From: Raoultibacter timonensis
GTDB taxonomy: Bacteria > Actinomycetota > Coriobacteriia > Coriobacteriales > Eggerthellaceae
Length of the DNA stretch: 64,000 nt
Assembly (NCBI RefSeq): GCF_900240215.1
Contig: NZ_LT964679.1
Span: 1,358,685 to 1,422,684 of the forward strand
Reading direction: 5' to 3'
The translations under genes and the position numbers were made by a program. The notes below the pieces were generated by a model that saw only the letters and a list, made by a program, of their open reading frames with translations, was not told where the DNA came from and ran no database searches. Below, piece after piece: positions 24,350 through 33,293 of this stretch. Position 1 is the first letter of the stretch. Each line of letters begins with the position of its first letter.

Positions 24350-25663
24350 CTATTCGACGACAGGCCTTCCTATCGAAACATAGCGCACGCTGGTGCCCCG
24401 AAACGCATCGAGGGAATACATGTTGCGTCCGTCGTATATCTCGGGAGTACCCATGAGGCTTTGATACTGATCGGCAGTGATCGAAGCGAACTCTTCCCAC
24501 TCGGTAAGGATGAACGCCATATCGGAATCCCGCAATGCCTCGTACGGATCTCCAGCGTATTCGAGAACGCCCAAAGATGCCGGATAGCGCCCCTCGAACG
24601 CAGGCATGCCGCACGGATCGTACAGCACCGTTTGCGCACCTTCGTCAAGAAGCATGCGCACTACGTCAAGAGACGGAGCGTCTCGAAGATCGTCGGTATC
24701 GGGCTTGAACGTGAGACCGAGCACCGCAATCCGCTTGCCCGCAAGAGATCCGTAACGCTCCTTGGCTTTCGCTACGAGCATCGTCTTTTGGGCGGTATTC
24801 ACCTCGATGGCCGCCTTGATCGTCTTGATTTCGTGCCCGTGGCACGTGCTCAGCCAATGGAGGGCCTTCGTATCTTTGGGAAAGCACGAGCCGCCGTAAC
24901 CGATACCCGCCCGTAAAAACTTATCGCCGATACGGGGATCTGCCCCCATACCCGCAGCAACGCGCTCGATATCGGCGCCGACCACATCGCACAGGTTGGC
25001 TATCTCGTTGATATAGGATATTTTGAGTGCCAGAAAATCGTTGCTCGCGTACTTGACCAACTCGGCGCTGCGGAGATCCATGACCATCACCGGGGCATCG
25101 AACGGCTGATACAGAGCACGCATGAGATCAGCGGCGTCGTCGTCCTGAACACCGACAACGATGCGGGCGGGATACAGCATGTCGCGTAGCGCAGTTCCCT
25201 GCGAGAGGAATTCGGGGTTCGATACCACGTTGAACCGTCGACCCGGGGCAGAGCCCGCTATATCGTCGAAATAGGCCTGGATGCGATCATTCGTCCCCGG
25301 CGGAACGGTTGACTTGACGACAACGATGCATCCCCGCTCTCTACTTTCGGCTATCTGGTCGCACGCCTGCATGACATACGACAGCTCGGCAGAACCGTCG
25401 GCTTTCTCGGGCGTCGGCACTGCAACGAAGATAACATCGGCGCTCTCGTACGCTTTGCGATAATCGGCAGTGAACTCGAGATTGCACGACGATTTCGCCA
25501 TAAGTTCCTCGAGGCCCGGCTCGAACAGCGGCGATGCACCGCCTCTCAGCAACGAAATCTTGCACTCGTCGATATCGAGACCGATTACGCGATGGCCCTT
25601 CGAAGCGAAAACAACTGCAGCGACAAGGCCTACGTACCCGGTTCCGCATACGGTGATGTTCAT
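24350..25663 (-). CDS. ugd: UDP-glucose 6-dehydrogenase
   Basis: 437 residues. The N-terminal NAD-binding motif is VCGTGYVGLVAAVVFA; ELVKYASNDFLALKISYINE carries the catalytic Lys204 and Asn208; the thiol Cys260 is in GYGGSCFPKD. It oxidises UDP-glucose twice to UDP-glucuronate in the cytoplasm, supplying an acidic sugar for the glycan. The ATG at 25663 has AAGGAA upstream and overlaps the preceding glycosyltransferase stop by 4 nt. A long upstream in-frame extension is rejected as it lies within that gene. A UDP-ManNAc/GDP-mannose dehydrogenase is the only real alternative, but the motifs fit Ugd best. Confidence 0.92.
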   Translation of the reverse strand: MNITVCGTGYVGLVAAVVFASKGHRVIGLDIDECKISLLRGGASPLFEPGLEELMAKSSCNLEFTADYRKAYESADVIFVAVPTPEKADGSAELSYVMQACDQIAESRERGCIVVVKSTVPPGTNDRIQAYFDDIAGSAPGRRFNVVSNPEFLSQGTALRDMLYPARIVVGVQDDDAADLMRALYQPFDAPVMVMDLRSAELVKYASNDFLALKISYINEIANLCDVVGADIERVAAGMGADPRIGDKFLRAGIGYGGSCFPKDTKALHWLSTCHGHEIKTIKAAIEVNTAQKTMLVAKAKERYGSLAGKRIAVLGLTFKPDTDDLRDAPSLDVVRMLLDEGAQTVLYDPCGMPAFEGRYPASLGVLEYAGDPYEALRDSDMAFILTEWEEFASITADQYQSLMGTPEIYDGRNMYSLDAFRGTSVRYVSIGRPVVE

Positions 25664-26877
25664 CCTGATTCCTTCTTCGACAATACGTCTTTTATCGCAC
25701 AGGGAACGGCCATGACCCTCCGCCCGACCGCATACGTATGCGAGTCCAGCACCTCTTGCTTTTCGCGCTGAAGCCGATCGATCGCCTCGTCGCGCCACGC
25801 TAGCTCGCCGTTCAACGCAGCAGTATGCTCGCGCAACCAGGCAACATCGCTCTTCAAGTGAGCGACTTCGGATGCGAGCAGCAAACCCCTGCACTGCGCT
25901 CCAAGGCGATCGGTCTGCAAGATTTCGGCCGCCGTTCGCTCCCTCTCATCGAAATAGAACCCCCTTGAGGCGTCCAGGGGCAACTTTGGCGCAAGCCGCT
26001 CTCCCATCTCTCTCACAAGCCCGTTGCGTGCGTCGTCTTCAAGCGTCTCAAGGTTCCACAGGGAGAAGTTGAGACACCAATTGACATAGCTCCGCTCGAA
26101 AATGTCGTACATATCGCGGTCTTCGAGTCCCTCGCCGATGGCTATAGCAGCTTTGATCGCATTGGCCCACGATTTGCTCCTCGTGCGTTCAAGCGATGCG
26201 GCATTGTTCGTTCGATGCATGACAAGCGGCTCGTCGACAAACGCAATAGCATCCGCAAGCATGAGCGCCATGAATACGAAATACGCGTCGTTCGTGGTCC
26301 GCAGATCCTGGAATGCCAGATCGTGCTCCCGAACAAAAGCGGATCGAAACAGCTTGTCCCACGGCCAACCGACGCAAAAACGGAACATGACATCCCGAAG
26401 CGAACGTCCCGAATACACCTTGGCGGGATCGACGAAAAGCAAGCTGAAGTCGATTGGTTTGACTTCTTCGGTTATATCGTCGAAATAATTCGAGCGGCAT
26501 ATTGCAACATCGGCACTCGTTTCGATGGCCCGCGCAACCAAGCTTTCAATCATGCTCGGCTCGAAAAAATCATCTGCGTCGAGAAACGCCGCATATTCGC
26601 CGCGGGCGTGAGCGAACCCATGGTTTCGAGCTACGCCCGCATAGCGATTCTCTTGAGTGAGAACCGTTATGCGGGCGTCTCCTGCCGCATGTAGGCGTAT
26701 CCGATCAAGCGTATCGTCGCTCGAACCATCGTCTACGACGATGATTTCAAGATTAGCGTACGTTTGGGCTTCGATGCTTGCCAGGCATCGATCGATGTAC
26801 GAACCCACGTTGTATGCGGGAACGATTACCGATACGAGCGGAAACTCCGCTCCCGGCGATTGACCGTCATCAACCAT
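25660..26877 (-). CDS. GT2 glycosyltransferase (type A of a duplicated pair)
   Basis: 405 residues. The GT-A domain has VSVIVPAYNVGSYIDRC, IIVVDDGSSDDT and the metal motif FLDADD (98-103). It shares GWPWDKLFR and the surrounding ~100 residues with the gene at 28002-29228. The last ~70 residues form a likely coiled coil (LKSDVAWLREHTAALNGEL). The start is ATG 26877, 4 nt after the previous gene. Cytoplasmic transfer of one sugar to the glycan is expected. It is co-translated with ugd through a 4-nt overlap. Donor unknown. Confidence 0.87.
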   Translation of the reverse strand: MVDDGQSPGAEFPLVSVIVPAYNVGSYIDRCLASIEAQTYANLEIIVVDDGSSDDTLDRIRLHAAGDARITVLTQENRYAGVARNHGFAHARGEYAAFLDADDFFEPSMIESLVARAIETSADVAICRSNYFDDITEEVKPIDFSLLFVDPAKVYSGRSLRDVMFRFCVGWPWDKLFRSAFVREHDLAFQDLRTTNDAYFVFMALMLADAIAFVDEPLVMHRTNNAASLERTRSKSWANAIKAAIAIGEGLEDRDMYDIFERSYVNWCLNFSLWNLETLEDDARNGLVREMGERLAPKLPLDASRGFYFDERERTAAEILQTDRLGAQCRGLLLASEVAHLKSDVAWLREHTAALNGELAWRDEAIDRLQREKQEVLDSHTYAVGRRVMAVPCAIKDVLSKKESG

Positions 26878-26881
26878 GCTG

Positions 26882-28015
26882 CTACCTATCTTCCCCAAGT
26901 CTCCTCGCAACGATCTTCAGAGTTTCCGCAAGCCCATCGTACTTCGCGTGAAAGCGGAACAATGCAAGAGAGCCGCCGCTCTGCGCCTTATTATAAGCCG
27001 CCTGCTTTTCGATTTGGAAGTTGTATTCGGCACAATACGCTTGCGGGTCGGCCATAATCTTATTGACAGCCGTCCACTCCTCGGGCCAGAACAGCGATTC
27101 GTCAAGCTCGCCTTTGGCGGATGCCTCCCGATATTCGGCCGCATAGCGTTCGAGAAACGGCATTTGGAACTCGGGGGCCAAAAGCGAGAAGGCGAAGTTC
27201 AGGTTGTGCATCTTCTTGTAATGGAACACCCCGATGAAGCGTTGCTCAAGCGCGGGATGAGCAGCCAGAAAGTCTCTGATCCACGCATACTCGTCGGGCA
27301 TGCAGAACACTTTGTTGTTCTGGTTGATCGACGACGCCGCATTGTCCTGGCGGTAGCAGTAAAATGCCTCGGGCACCGCGTATATCCGCTTCGCCCAGCA
27401 AAACGTCTGGAACCAAAACCCATTATCCTGGTACGAGGCGCCGGGGCTTTCATGGTGCCTTATGTTGTGCTCGCGGATAAAATCGGTGCGGTAGATGCCG
27501 GTCCAGTTAAGCATCTGCATATTGAACACGTCGAGATTATCGGCAGGGTTCATGACCGTATTGTAGTACTCGCTGTGCGGAGTCAGCTTCTCCTCCCAGA
27601 ATACGCGTTCGCCGTTTGCGCCCGTCTTGAACTTCGTGAAGTCGGAGCGAACGAAATCGACGTTGTTTTCTTCTGCGGCCGCATAGAGCTTTTCGTACAT
27701 GGTTGGAAGAATGTAGTCGTCGGATTCAACGATGCCGATGTACTCGCCCGTCGCCATGTCCATTCCCTTGTTCATGCTATGGCCGTAGCCGCCATTGGGT
27801 TTGTCTATGATCACGATGCGCGAATCGCGCGCGGCGTAGGACTTGATAACATCGAGCGTGCCATCCGTCGATCCGTCGTTGACGCAAATCGCTTCTATGT
27901 TCTCCAAGGTTTGCCCCAAGACGCTATCGAGCACCTCAGGGAGGTATGCCTCGACGTTGTAGCAAGGAATCACAATCGAAACAGCTGGCCGTACGGCCCC
28001 TTTACCCTCGCTCAT
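26882..28015 (-). CDS. GT2 glycosyltransferase (type B of a duplicated pair)
   Basis: 377 residues. The GT-A domain has VSIVIPCYNVEAYLPEVLDS, CVNDGSTDGT and metal motif ESDD (97-100). LPTMYEKL and HESPGASYQDNGFWFQTFCW closely parallel LPTMYEDL and YPGAGWADNPFLVDTLCQ in the gene at 29342-30475, which is the same length. The ATG at 28015 has AGGAGG about 10 nt upstream and overlaps the preceding gene by 14 nt. It should add one sugar to the glycan. It belongs to a minus-strand block of glycosyltransferases running from 32482 to ugd. Confidence 0.87.
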   Translation of the reverse strand: MSEGKGAVRPAVSIVIPCYNVEAYLPEVLDSVLGQTLENIEAICVNDGSTDGTLDVIKSYAARDSRIVIIDKPNGGYGHSMNKGMDMATGEYIGIVESDDYILPTMYEKLYAAAEENNVDFVRSDFTKFKTGANGERVFWEEKLTPHSEYYNTVMNPADNLDVFNMQMLNWTGIYRTDFIREHNIRHHESPGASYQDNGFWFQTFCWAKRIYAVPEAFYCYRQDNAASSINQNNKVFCMPDEYAWIRDFLAAHPALEQRFIGVFHYKKMHNLNFAFSLLAPEFQMPFLERYAAEYREASAKGELDESLFWPEEWTAVNKIMADPQAYCAEYNFQIEKQAAYNKAQSGGSLALFRFHAKYDGLAETLKIVARRLGEDR

Positions 28016-29228
28016 AACCCGTCTTCCTCCTTGTCGTATCGGTCCGTTCCGCCTCTCGGGCATCCGCAAACAAAAGAAGTGCGCCGCGGTCCTTCGCAAG
28101 TCGCTTCTCGTCCCGCTCCTCGCCCTTGATCTTATCGATGGCCCAGTAGACCACATCGCCTATAGCGGATTTGAACCCCCTCTTCTGAGCTTCAGCGAAA
28201 AACGCCGTCACGTAGCTGAGGCGGGGATGCTTCTCATTCTCGCGCGGGTTGCAAGGCGCATTTCCCCCGAGCTCCGCGAGAAGGCTTTCGTATCGTTCGA
28301 TGCAGTCGGGCATGAGAGTAAAATACGCTGTTCCATGATACGAAAGCTCGATCTCGGGAAATCCGCCGCCTGCCAGCTTCTCGATGAGTTCGCGGCGAAC
28401 CGGCCCCTCGGGAAGCGTTTCGATATTCCAAAGAGTGTAGTCGAAAGCCCAATTGAGAAAACCCCACGACATTCGCTCGTAGCGAACGGGGTCTTCCTTC
28501 AGCTTTTCTTTTAGCAGGCATATCCCCCGATAAAACTCAGTCGGATTGGCGGTGCGGGTGTTTGACACCGACCCCGTGCGGTTGACGCGATGCCTGATGA
28601 GCACTTCATCGAAAAAGCTCATTCGCTCAGCTAGCACGAGCGAGAGAAACACAAAATACAGATCCTCGCTATTGCTCATAGCGGGAAATCTGAGACTATG
28701 CGCTTCTATGAACGAACGCCGATACAGCTTATCCCAAGGCCACCCGATAAACGCCATGAGAACGTAGTCGTACATGTCCGAACACGAAAACGGGTCCTTT
28801 GCGGGAATCTGTTCGACCTTGGCTGTCCACGGAGCTTTCGAAACGGTTTTCGTACGATGATCGTACTCCGCCGAGCGGCACACGACAACATCGGCTGCCG
28901 TATCGATAGCCCGGCCGTGAAGCTTCTCGATCATCTCGCGGTCGTACAGGTCATCGGAATCGAGCAGCATAACGTATTCGCCGGTAGCCAGATCGAGGCC
29001 CCTATTGCGAGATTGCGCTGGACCAGCGTTTTCCTGGGTGTAGACAGAAACCCGATCATCGTCGGAGGCATATGCTTCGAGAATCTCAAGCGACTTGTCC
29101 GTCGATCCGTCGTCAATGCAGATAACCTCGAGGTCGCGATACGTCTGCTCAAGCACGGAGTCCATGGTTTCCCGCAGGCACGACTCCATGTTGTACACCG
29201 TAAGGACTACCGAAACTCTATCCGCCAC
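28002..29228 (-). CDS. GT2 glycosyltransferase (type A, second copy)
   Basis: 408 residues. GT-A motifs are VSVVLTVYNMESCLRETMDS, CIDDGSTDKS and LLDSDD (88-93). The mid region GWPWDKLYRRSFIEAHSLRF parallels the gene at 25660-26877. The start is GTG 29228 with GAGGAG 6 nt upstream; no ATG is near the N-terminus. The C-terminus is basic and hydrophilic. It is preceded by a 113-bp gap with a CGGGAA/TTCCCG hairpin, so it may have its own promoter. Function as for its paralogue: transfer of a sugar, specificity unknown. Confidence 0.86.
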   Translation of the reverse strand: MADRVSVVLTVYNMESCLRETMDSVLEQTYRDLEVICIDDGSTDKSLEILEAYASDDDRVSVYTQENAGPAQSRNRGLDLATGEYVMLLDSDDLYDREMIEKLHGRAIDTAADVVVCRSAEYDHRTKTVSKAPWTAKVEQIPAKDPFSCSDMYDYVLMAFIGWPWDKLYRRSFIEAHSLRFPAMSNSEDLYFVFLSLVLAERMSFFDEVLIRHRVNRTGSVSNTRTANPTEFYRGICLLKEKLKEDPVRYERMSWGFLNWAFDYTLWNIETLPEGPVRRELIEKLAGGGFPEIELSYHGTAYFTLMPDCIERYESLLAELGGNAPCNPRENEKHPRLSYVTAFFAEAQKRGFKSAIGDVVYWAIDKIKGEERDEKRLAKDRGALLLFADAREAERTDTTRRKTGYERG

Positions 29229-29341
29229 ACCAACTCCTCAAATCAACATCGCTACGTCTGAGCGGGAATCGTATTTCCCGTTGACGTATGATCTTAACAA
29301 TACAAGGGGAACCTAGCCAACGAAAACGGGCAAAGAAACGC

Positions 29342-30475
29342 CTATTTCACCTTTTCAGCATCACGCCCCGAGGCCTTCTGCCTCGAGAAGCCCCCAAGGG
29401 CCCTGCATGCGCCAGCCAGCCCCTGTGCTCTCAACCGAACAGCGAACTCCCGAGCAAGATGGCGCATATAAGGCCATGATGACAGCTTTGGAGTATCGGT
29501 CCTCCCGATCTGCTCGAGGTAAAAGCGCTTTTTCGCAGGAGAGAGCTTGGGGTGGCCGAGCACGAGATCCTCCCTCATCGTGAGAAGGACATCGCGTATG
29601 CCCGCCTTGATGCGAGGGCTCTCCCAACCCCCTTGCGCAATGATATCGTCGATGTAGTTGAAACCCCGTTGGTAATGAGCCTGCCACACGAGTGGGTCGT
29701 CCACCCCGCAAGCGGCAATGCCTTGAGTCATGTCCTGCCACCTGGCCAAAGGCATGGCAAGCCGCTCCTCGTCAACGGGCCTCCCCTTGCCCCCTGAAAG
29801 CTCGTTGCGATAGCAATAATGCATTGCATCGAGGTATACGATACGTTCAGCCTGGCAGAGGGTATCGACGAGAAACGGATTATCGGCCCAGCCGGCACCA
29901 GGATAAGCGTGAAAGCGGATACCCCGTTGCGATAGGAACTCGCGCCGATACAACGCGGACCATATCGCGGGGTGCCCTTCGAGCAATTCGGGGAGCTCAT
30001 CGACGGTATGAACCGTGCGCGAGGTAGGAAGCCGTTTATACAGATACCCCGAAACGATACGTTCAACTGACGGATCGTCCCAATCGATCACATCGAACCA
30101 CGCTTCCTTCGCCACGTCGATCTTCCCGGAAAACGAATCGACGAATGCGAGCAGGTCCTCGTACATGGTTGGCAAGAGATAGTCATCCGGCTCGACGATG
30201 GCAACGTACTCCCCCCGCGCAAGGTCAATTCCGCGATTGCACGTCGCACCGTAGCCTTCGTTTTCCTTGTCGACAACGCGCAATCGCCCGTCACGGGCCG
30301 CATGATGCTTCATGATAGCGAGGGAATCGTCGGTCGAACCATCGTTCAGGCAGATGATTTCCATATCGTTCATCGTTTGCGCACGAACGCTGCTCAGGCA
30401 CTGATCGAGAAAAGCGCCTACGTTGTACACGGGAACGATAACCGATATGCGGGGAGCCTTGCGCGACGTATCCAT
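29342..30475 (-). CDS. GT2 glycosyltransferase (type B, second copy)
   Basis: 377 residues. GT-A motifs are ISVIVPVYNVGAFLDQCLSS, CLNDGSTDDS and EPDD (95-98). It is the same length and shows the same landmarks as the gene at 26882-28015. The start ATG 30475 follows the previous stop by one base, so it is translationally coupled; only a weak GGGG lies upstream. An upstream in-frame extension of 8 residues is possible. It transfers a sugar in the same pathway. Together with the next three genes it shows that a B-A gene pair was duplicated. Confidence 0.86.
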   Translation of the reverse strand: MDTSRKAPRISVIVPVYNVGAFLDQCLSSVRAQTMNDMEIICLNDGSTDDSLAIMKHHAARDGRLRVVDKENEGYGATCNRGIDLARGEYVAIVEPDDYLLPTMYEDLLAFVDSFSGKIDVAKEAWFDVIDWDDPSVERIVSGYLYKRLPTSRTVHTVDELPELLEGHPAIWSALYRREFLSQRGIRFHAYPGAGWADNPFLVDTLCQAERIVYLDAMHYCYRNELSGGKGRPVDEERLAMPLARWQDMTQGIAACGVDDPLVWQAHYQRGFNYIDDIIAQGGWESPRIKAGIRDVLLTMREDLVLGHPKLSPAKKRFYLEQIGRTDTPKLSSWPYMRHLAREFAVRLRAQGLAGACRALGGFSRQKASGRDAEKVK

Positions 30476-30476
30476 G

Positions 30477-31469
30477 CTAGCGCCCCATGATCGCATCAAG
30501 CCTGGCTGCGTCGACGCCGAGATAATGCATACCGAGAGCCTGCCGATATCGCGCAGCGGTTAAGGCGGCAAATGCGGGGTATTCGCGCTTGAGCCACAAG
30601 CGAAACTCTTTCGCACGTGAAGCGCCCCGCCGCCTGTCCTTGTCGAATATGAGCAGCACCTTGTAGTGGGTATTGATGAGCAGCTGGGTTTTCCTCACCA
30701 GGTACTCGTGAATAGGTGCGCTGAAACCATCGGTTTCCGAGAATCGCAGCAACTCCTTCACGACCGTTTCGTGATGCGAATACCGCTTCACCCAATTCTC
30801 GGCAGCAACGCTTTGGTTCGCGTTGCCAACAAGATACTGGTAGATCTCAAGGGGAATAAACGTAACCGTATCGGCAAAACAAGTTGCTTTGACGATGTAT
30901 TCGTAGTCGACGTAGAAGATGCCCTCGAGTATGCTGATGCCATGCTCTCGCAACAGGGAGGTCTTCACCGTCAGCGTATGAATGGCTATGAACGATTCCG
31001 TATCATGCAGATTGCATATGTCGGCAAACTGCAATTCTTTGTCCACCTCGATATACGCTGGCAACTCCACGAGGCTACCGCTCATCGAGCCCATATCGAC
31101 CTCGCGTTTCTCGTCGACAACGATATCGGAATCGATGGAGCGAAGCCTATCGAGCAAGGTGGCAAGATTGTCGGTGTCGACCCAGTCGTCTCCGTCCACA
31201 ATGCGGAAATACGTTCCTGCCGCATGGGCGATACCGGCGTTGATGCCCGACCCATGACCGCCGTTCTCTTTATCGATGAGCCTGAAGATCGTCGGATGGG
31301 ACTCGACGTAGCGCAAGGCGATCTCCTTGGTCGAATCGGTCGAGCCGTCGTTGACGATAAGAACCTCGAGATCGTCTGCAAACCGGTCATCCGCAAGAGA
31401 ACCGAGACCTCGCTCAAGGTACGCTTCGACGTTGTAGCAGGGCATGGCGATGGTGAGAAGCTTTCCCAT
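30477..31469 (-). CDS. GT2 glycosyltransferase
   Basis: 330 residues. The GT-A domain has LTIAMPCYNVEAYLERGL, LIVNDGSTDSTKEI, ENGGHGSGINAGI and the metal motif VDGDDW (91-96). The C-terminal part (LEGIFYVDYEYIVKATCF) is shared with GT2 enzymes of streptococcal and bifidobacterial capsule loci. It starts 2 nt after the preceding gene, with AGGGGG some 12 nt upstream. It is distinct from the duplicated A/B types. Role: adds one sugar to the cytoplasmic glycan intermediate. Confidence 0.86.
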   Translation of the reverse strand: MGKLLTIAMPCYNVEAYLERGLGSLADDRFADDLEVLIVNDGSTDSTKEIALRYVESHPTIFRLIDKENGGHGSGINAGIAHAAGTYFRIVDGDDWVDTDNLATLLDRLRSIDSDIVVDEKREVDMGSMSGSLVELPAYIEVDKELQFADICNLHDTESFIAIHTLTVKTSLLREHGISILEGIFYVDYEYIVKATCFADTVTFIPLEIYQYLVGNANQSVAAENWVKRYSHHETVVKELLRFSETDGFSAPIHEYLVRKTQLLINTHYKVLLIFDKDRRRGASRAKEFRLWLKREYPAFAALTAARYRQALGMHYLGVDAARLDAIMGR

Positions 31470-31471
31470 GG

Positions 31472-32482
31472 CTAACTATCCCCCTTCCGGCCAAGCCGCG
31501 AAAGGGTGTCGTACGCCTTGAATTCGTACCGCACGAGCGACGGGCAATGCCTGAGCTGCCAAGCCACCGCCTTCTTTCCGAAAGACAGGGGGGATTCCAT
31601 AAGACGGCGATAGTTTTTCTCGAAGTCGTCGAACAACCGGGTCACCGTACCGTCTTCGTCGAGCGCCGGATCGACGACTCCGAACCGAGCCCATTTGACG
31701 AGAAGCGAAAACGAGCTTTTCGCCGCACGATCTTCGGCGAGCTTCAACACGCGGTCGCTGCCGAGCGCACGCGCAAGTTCGACCATGAGGCGATCCGCCT
31801 CGATGAGATCGAGACCCCGCCTGTCGAGACCGCCGTTCGAGATGCTTCCGATATTTTGGAAGTAGAAGTATTCGATGCGATTCGAAACGGCAACTTGTTT
31901 TGCATTCGGAAGAAGCTTGAAGTTGGCGACACGGTCCTCACACGTCTTGCCGACGGGAAAGCACTCGGGGCCGCATGCGTCGAACAGACTGCGACGATAC
32001 AAACGGTTCCACACCGCATAGCGCTCATCGAAAAGCATTTCGGCGAGCGCCTCCTCCGCAGTCAAGGTTCGCACGCACTCGTTCGGGTTATCAACCTGCC
32101 GCTCACCCGAACAGAGCACGTATTGAATCTGAGCTACGTCGCTTTCGGTTTCCGTTGCGACGCGATGCAGGGTCTCGAACATAGTGGGGGCGATCCAGTC
32201 GTCAGAATCGACGAAGCCGATGAATTCCCCGATCGTTGCAGCCACCCCGTCGTTACGCGCCGCGGACAGGCCCTCGGTTCGCACATGACGCAAAACCCTC
32301 GCCCACGGATGCCGCTGCGCAAAAGCATCGCACAACGCCGCAGAGCCGTCGGTCGAACCGTCGTCAACGAGAATGACCTCCTTGTCTTGGAACGTTTGCC
32401 GCTCAAGCGACGCCAAGCACCGAGGCAGAAAGCTTCCGGTGTTGTACACGGGTACTACAATGCTGACGGCAGGCGCAGACAT
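31472..32482 (-). CDS. GT2 glycosyltransferase
   Basis: 336 residues. Motifs are VSIVVPVYNTGSFLPRCLAS, LVDDGSTDGSAAL, GLSAARNDGV and FVDSDDW (90-96). These are the standard WaaV/CpsI-like GT2 landmarks. The ATG at 32482 is one base after the exporter ATPase stop and uses AGGGAATAGC within that gene's end as ribosome site. The gene is therefore translationally coupled to the Wzm/Wzt exporter, linking this block of glycosyltransferases to ABC-type export. Donor and acceptor unknown. Confidence 0.86.
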   Translation of the reverse strand: MSAPAVSIVVPVYNTGSFLPRCLASLERQTFQDKEVILVDDGSTDGSAALCDAFAQRHPWARVLRHVRTEGLSAARNDGVAATIGEFIGFVDSDDWIAPTMFETLHRVATETESDVAQIQYVLCSGERQVDNPNECVRTLTAEEALAEMLFDERYAVWNRLYRRSLFDACGPECFPVGKTCEDRVANFKLLPNAKQVAVSNRIEYFYFQNIGSISNGGLDRRGLDLIEADRLMVELARALGSDRVLKLAEDRAAKSSFSLLVKWARFGVVDPALDEDGTVTRLFDDFEKNYRRLMESPLSFGKKAVAWQLRHCPSLVRYEFKAYDTLSRLGRKGDS

Positions 32483-32483
32483 G

Positions 32484-33275
32484 CTATTCCCTCATCGACC
32501 GATAAGCGGCGCATACCTCTTCGACCGTACCGTTCATACGCAGATGGCCCTTCTCGATCCAGATGGCTTTCTCGCACACCCGCTCCACCTGCTCGATGCT
32601 ATGGGACACGAACAGGACCGTCGTGTTGTGCTTCTCGATAAGCTCGCCGATCCGCTTCTCGCACTTCTCCTGGAAGAACATATCACCGACCGAAAGCGCC
32701 TCGTCGACGATAAGGATATCGGGCACGATGACCGTAGCCACCGAAAAGGCGACGCGGGCGATCATACCCGACGAATAGTTTTTCATGGGAAGATCGAGGA
32801 ATTCGCGTACTTCGGCAAAATCGACGATTTCCTCGAAATGCTCGTCGATATAGCTTTTGCGATAGCCGAGAAGCGCGCCGTTGAGGTAGATGTTCTCGCG
32901 CGCGGAGAGCTCCATATCGAAACCCGCCCCAAGCTCGATGAGCGGTGCGATGTTTCCGTTTATGCTGCAAGCACCCTTCGTCGGCTCGAGCACCCCGGCA
33001 ACGATCTTGAGCATGGTCGATTTGCCGGATCCGTTCGTGCCGACGATTCCGTACACGTCGCCTTTATGCACCTCGAAGCTCACGGTATCGAGCGCGATGA
33101 ATTCTTTGAAGAAAAGCTCGCGGCGTGCAAAGGCGATGAAGAACTCTTTAAGGCTGTTGAGTTGCTGGCTCGCCATGTTGAACACCATGGTAACCGCATC
33201 GACCTTTACGGCAAGATCGAGCTCGTCCATTTCCTTGGAGCCGAGCGGGCGGGCTAGGTTCTTGTTTTTCTTCAT
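32484..33275 (-). CDS. Polysaccharide ABC exporter ATPase (Wzt/TagH type)
   Basis: 263 residues. The N-terminus has the exporter-type segment SLKEFFIAFARRELFFKEF before Walker A (GTNGSGKST, 79-87). Other landmarks are the signature-region MKNYSSGMIARVAFS, Walker B ILIVDEALSVGD and the switch His in VSHSIEQV. It lacks the C-terminal carbohydrate-binding domain of some Wzt proteins. It should power export of a lipid-linked polymer through the adjacent permease, 18 bp upstream. Which of the locus glycans it handles is unknown. Clear family assignment. Confidence 0.92.
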   Translation of the reverse strand: MKKNKNLARPLGSKEMDELDLAVKVDAVTMVFNMASQQLNSLKEFFIAFARRELFFKEFIALDTVSFEVHKGDVYGIVGTNGSGKSTMLKIVAGVLEPTKGACSINGNIAPLIELGAGFDMELSARENIYLNGALLGYRKSYIDEHFEEIVDFAEVREFLDLPMKNYSSGMIARVAFSVATVIVPDILIVDEALSVGDMFFQEKCEKRIGELIEKHNTTVLFVSHSIEQVERVCEKAIWIEKGHLRMNGTVEEVCAAYRSMRE

Positions 33276-33293
33276 ATCGACAACCCCACACGG

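Noticed and set aside
24350..25894. Longer UDP-glucose dehydrogenase with a 77-residue N-terminal extension
   Set aside because: The NAD-binding motif of the family must lie at the very N-terminus; the extension is Arg/Cys-rich, overlaps the upstream gene and the ATG at 25663 has a good ribosome site.
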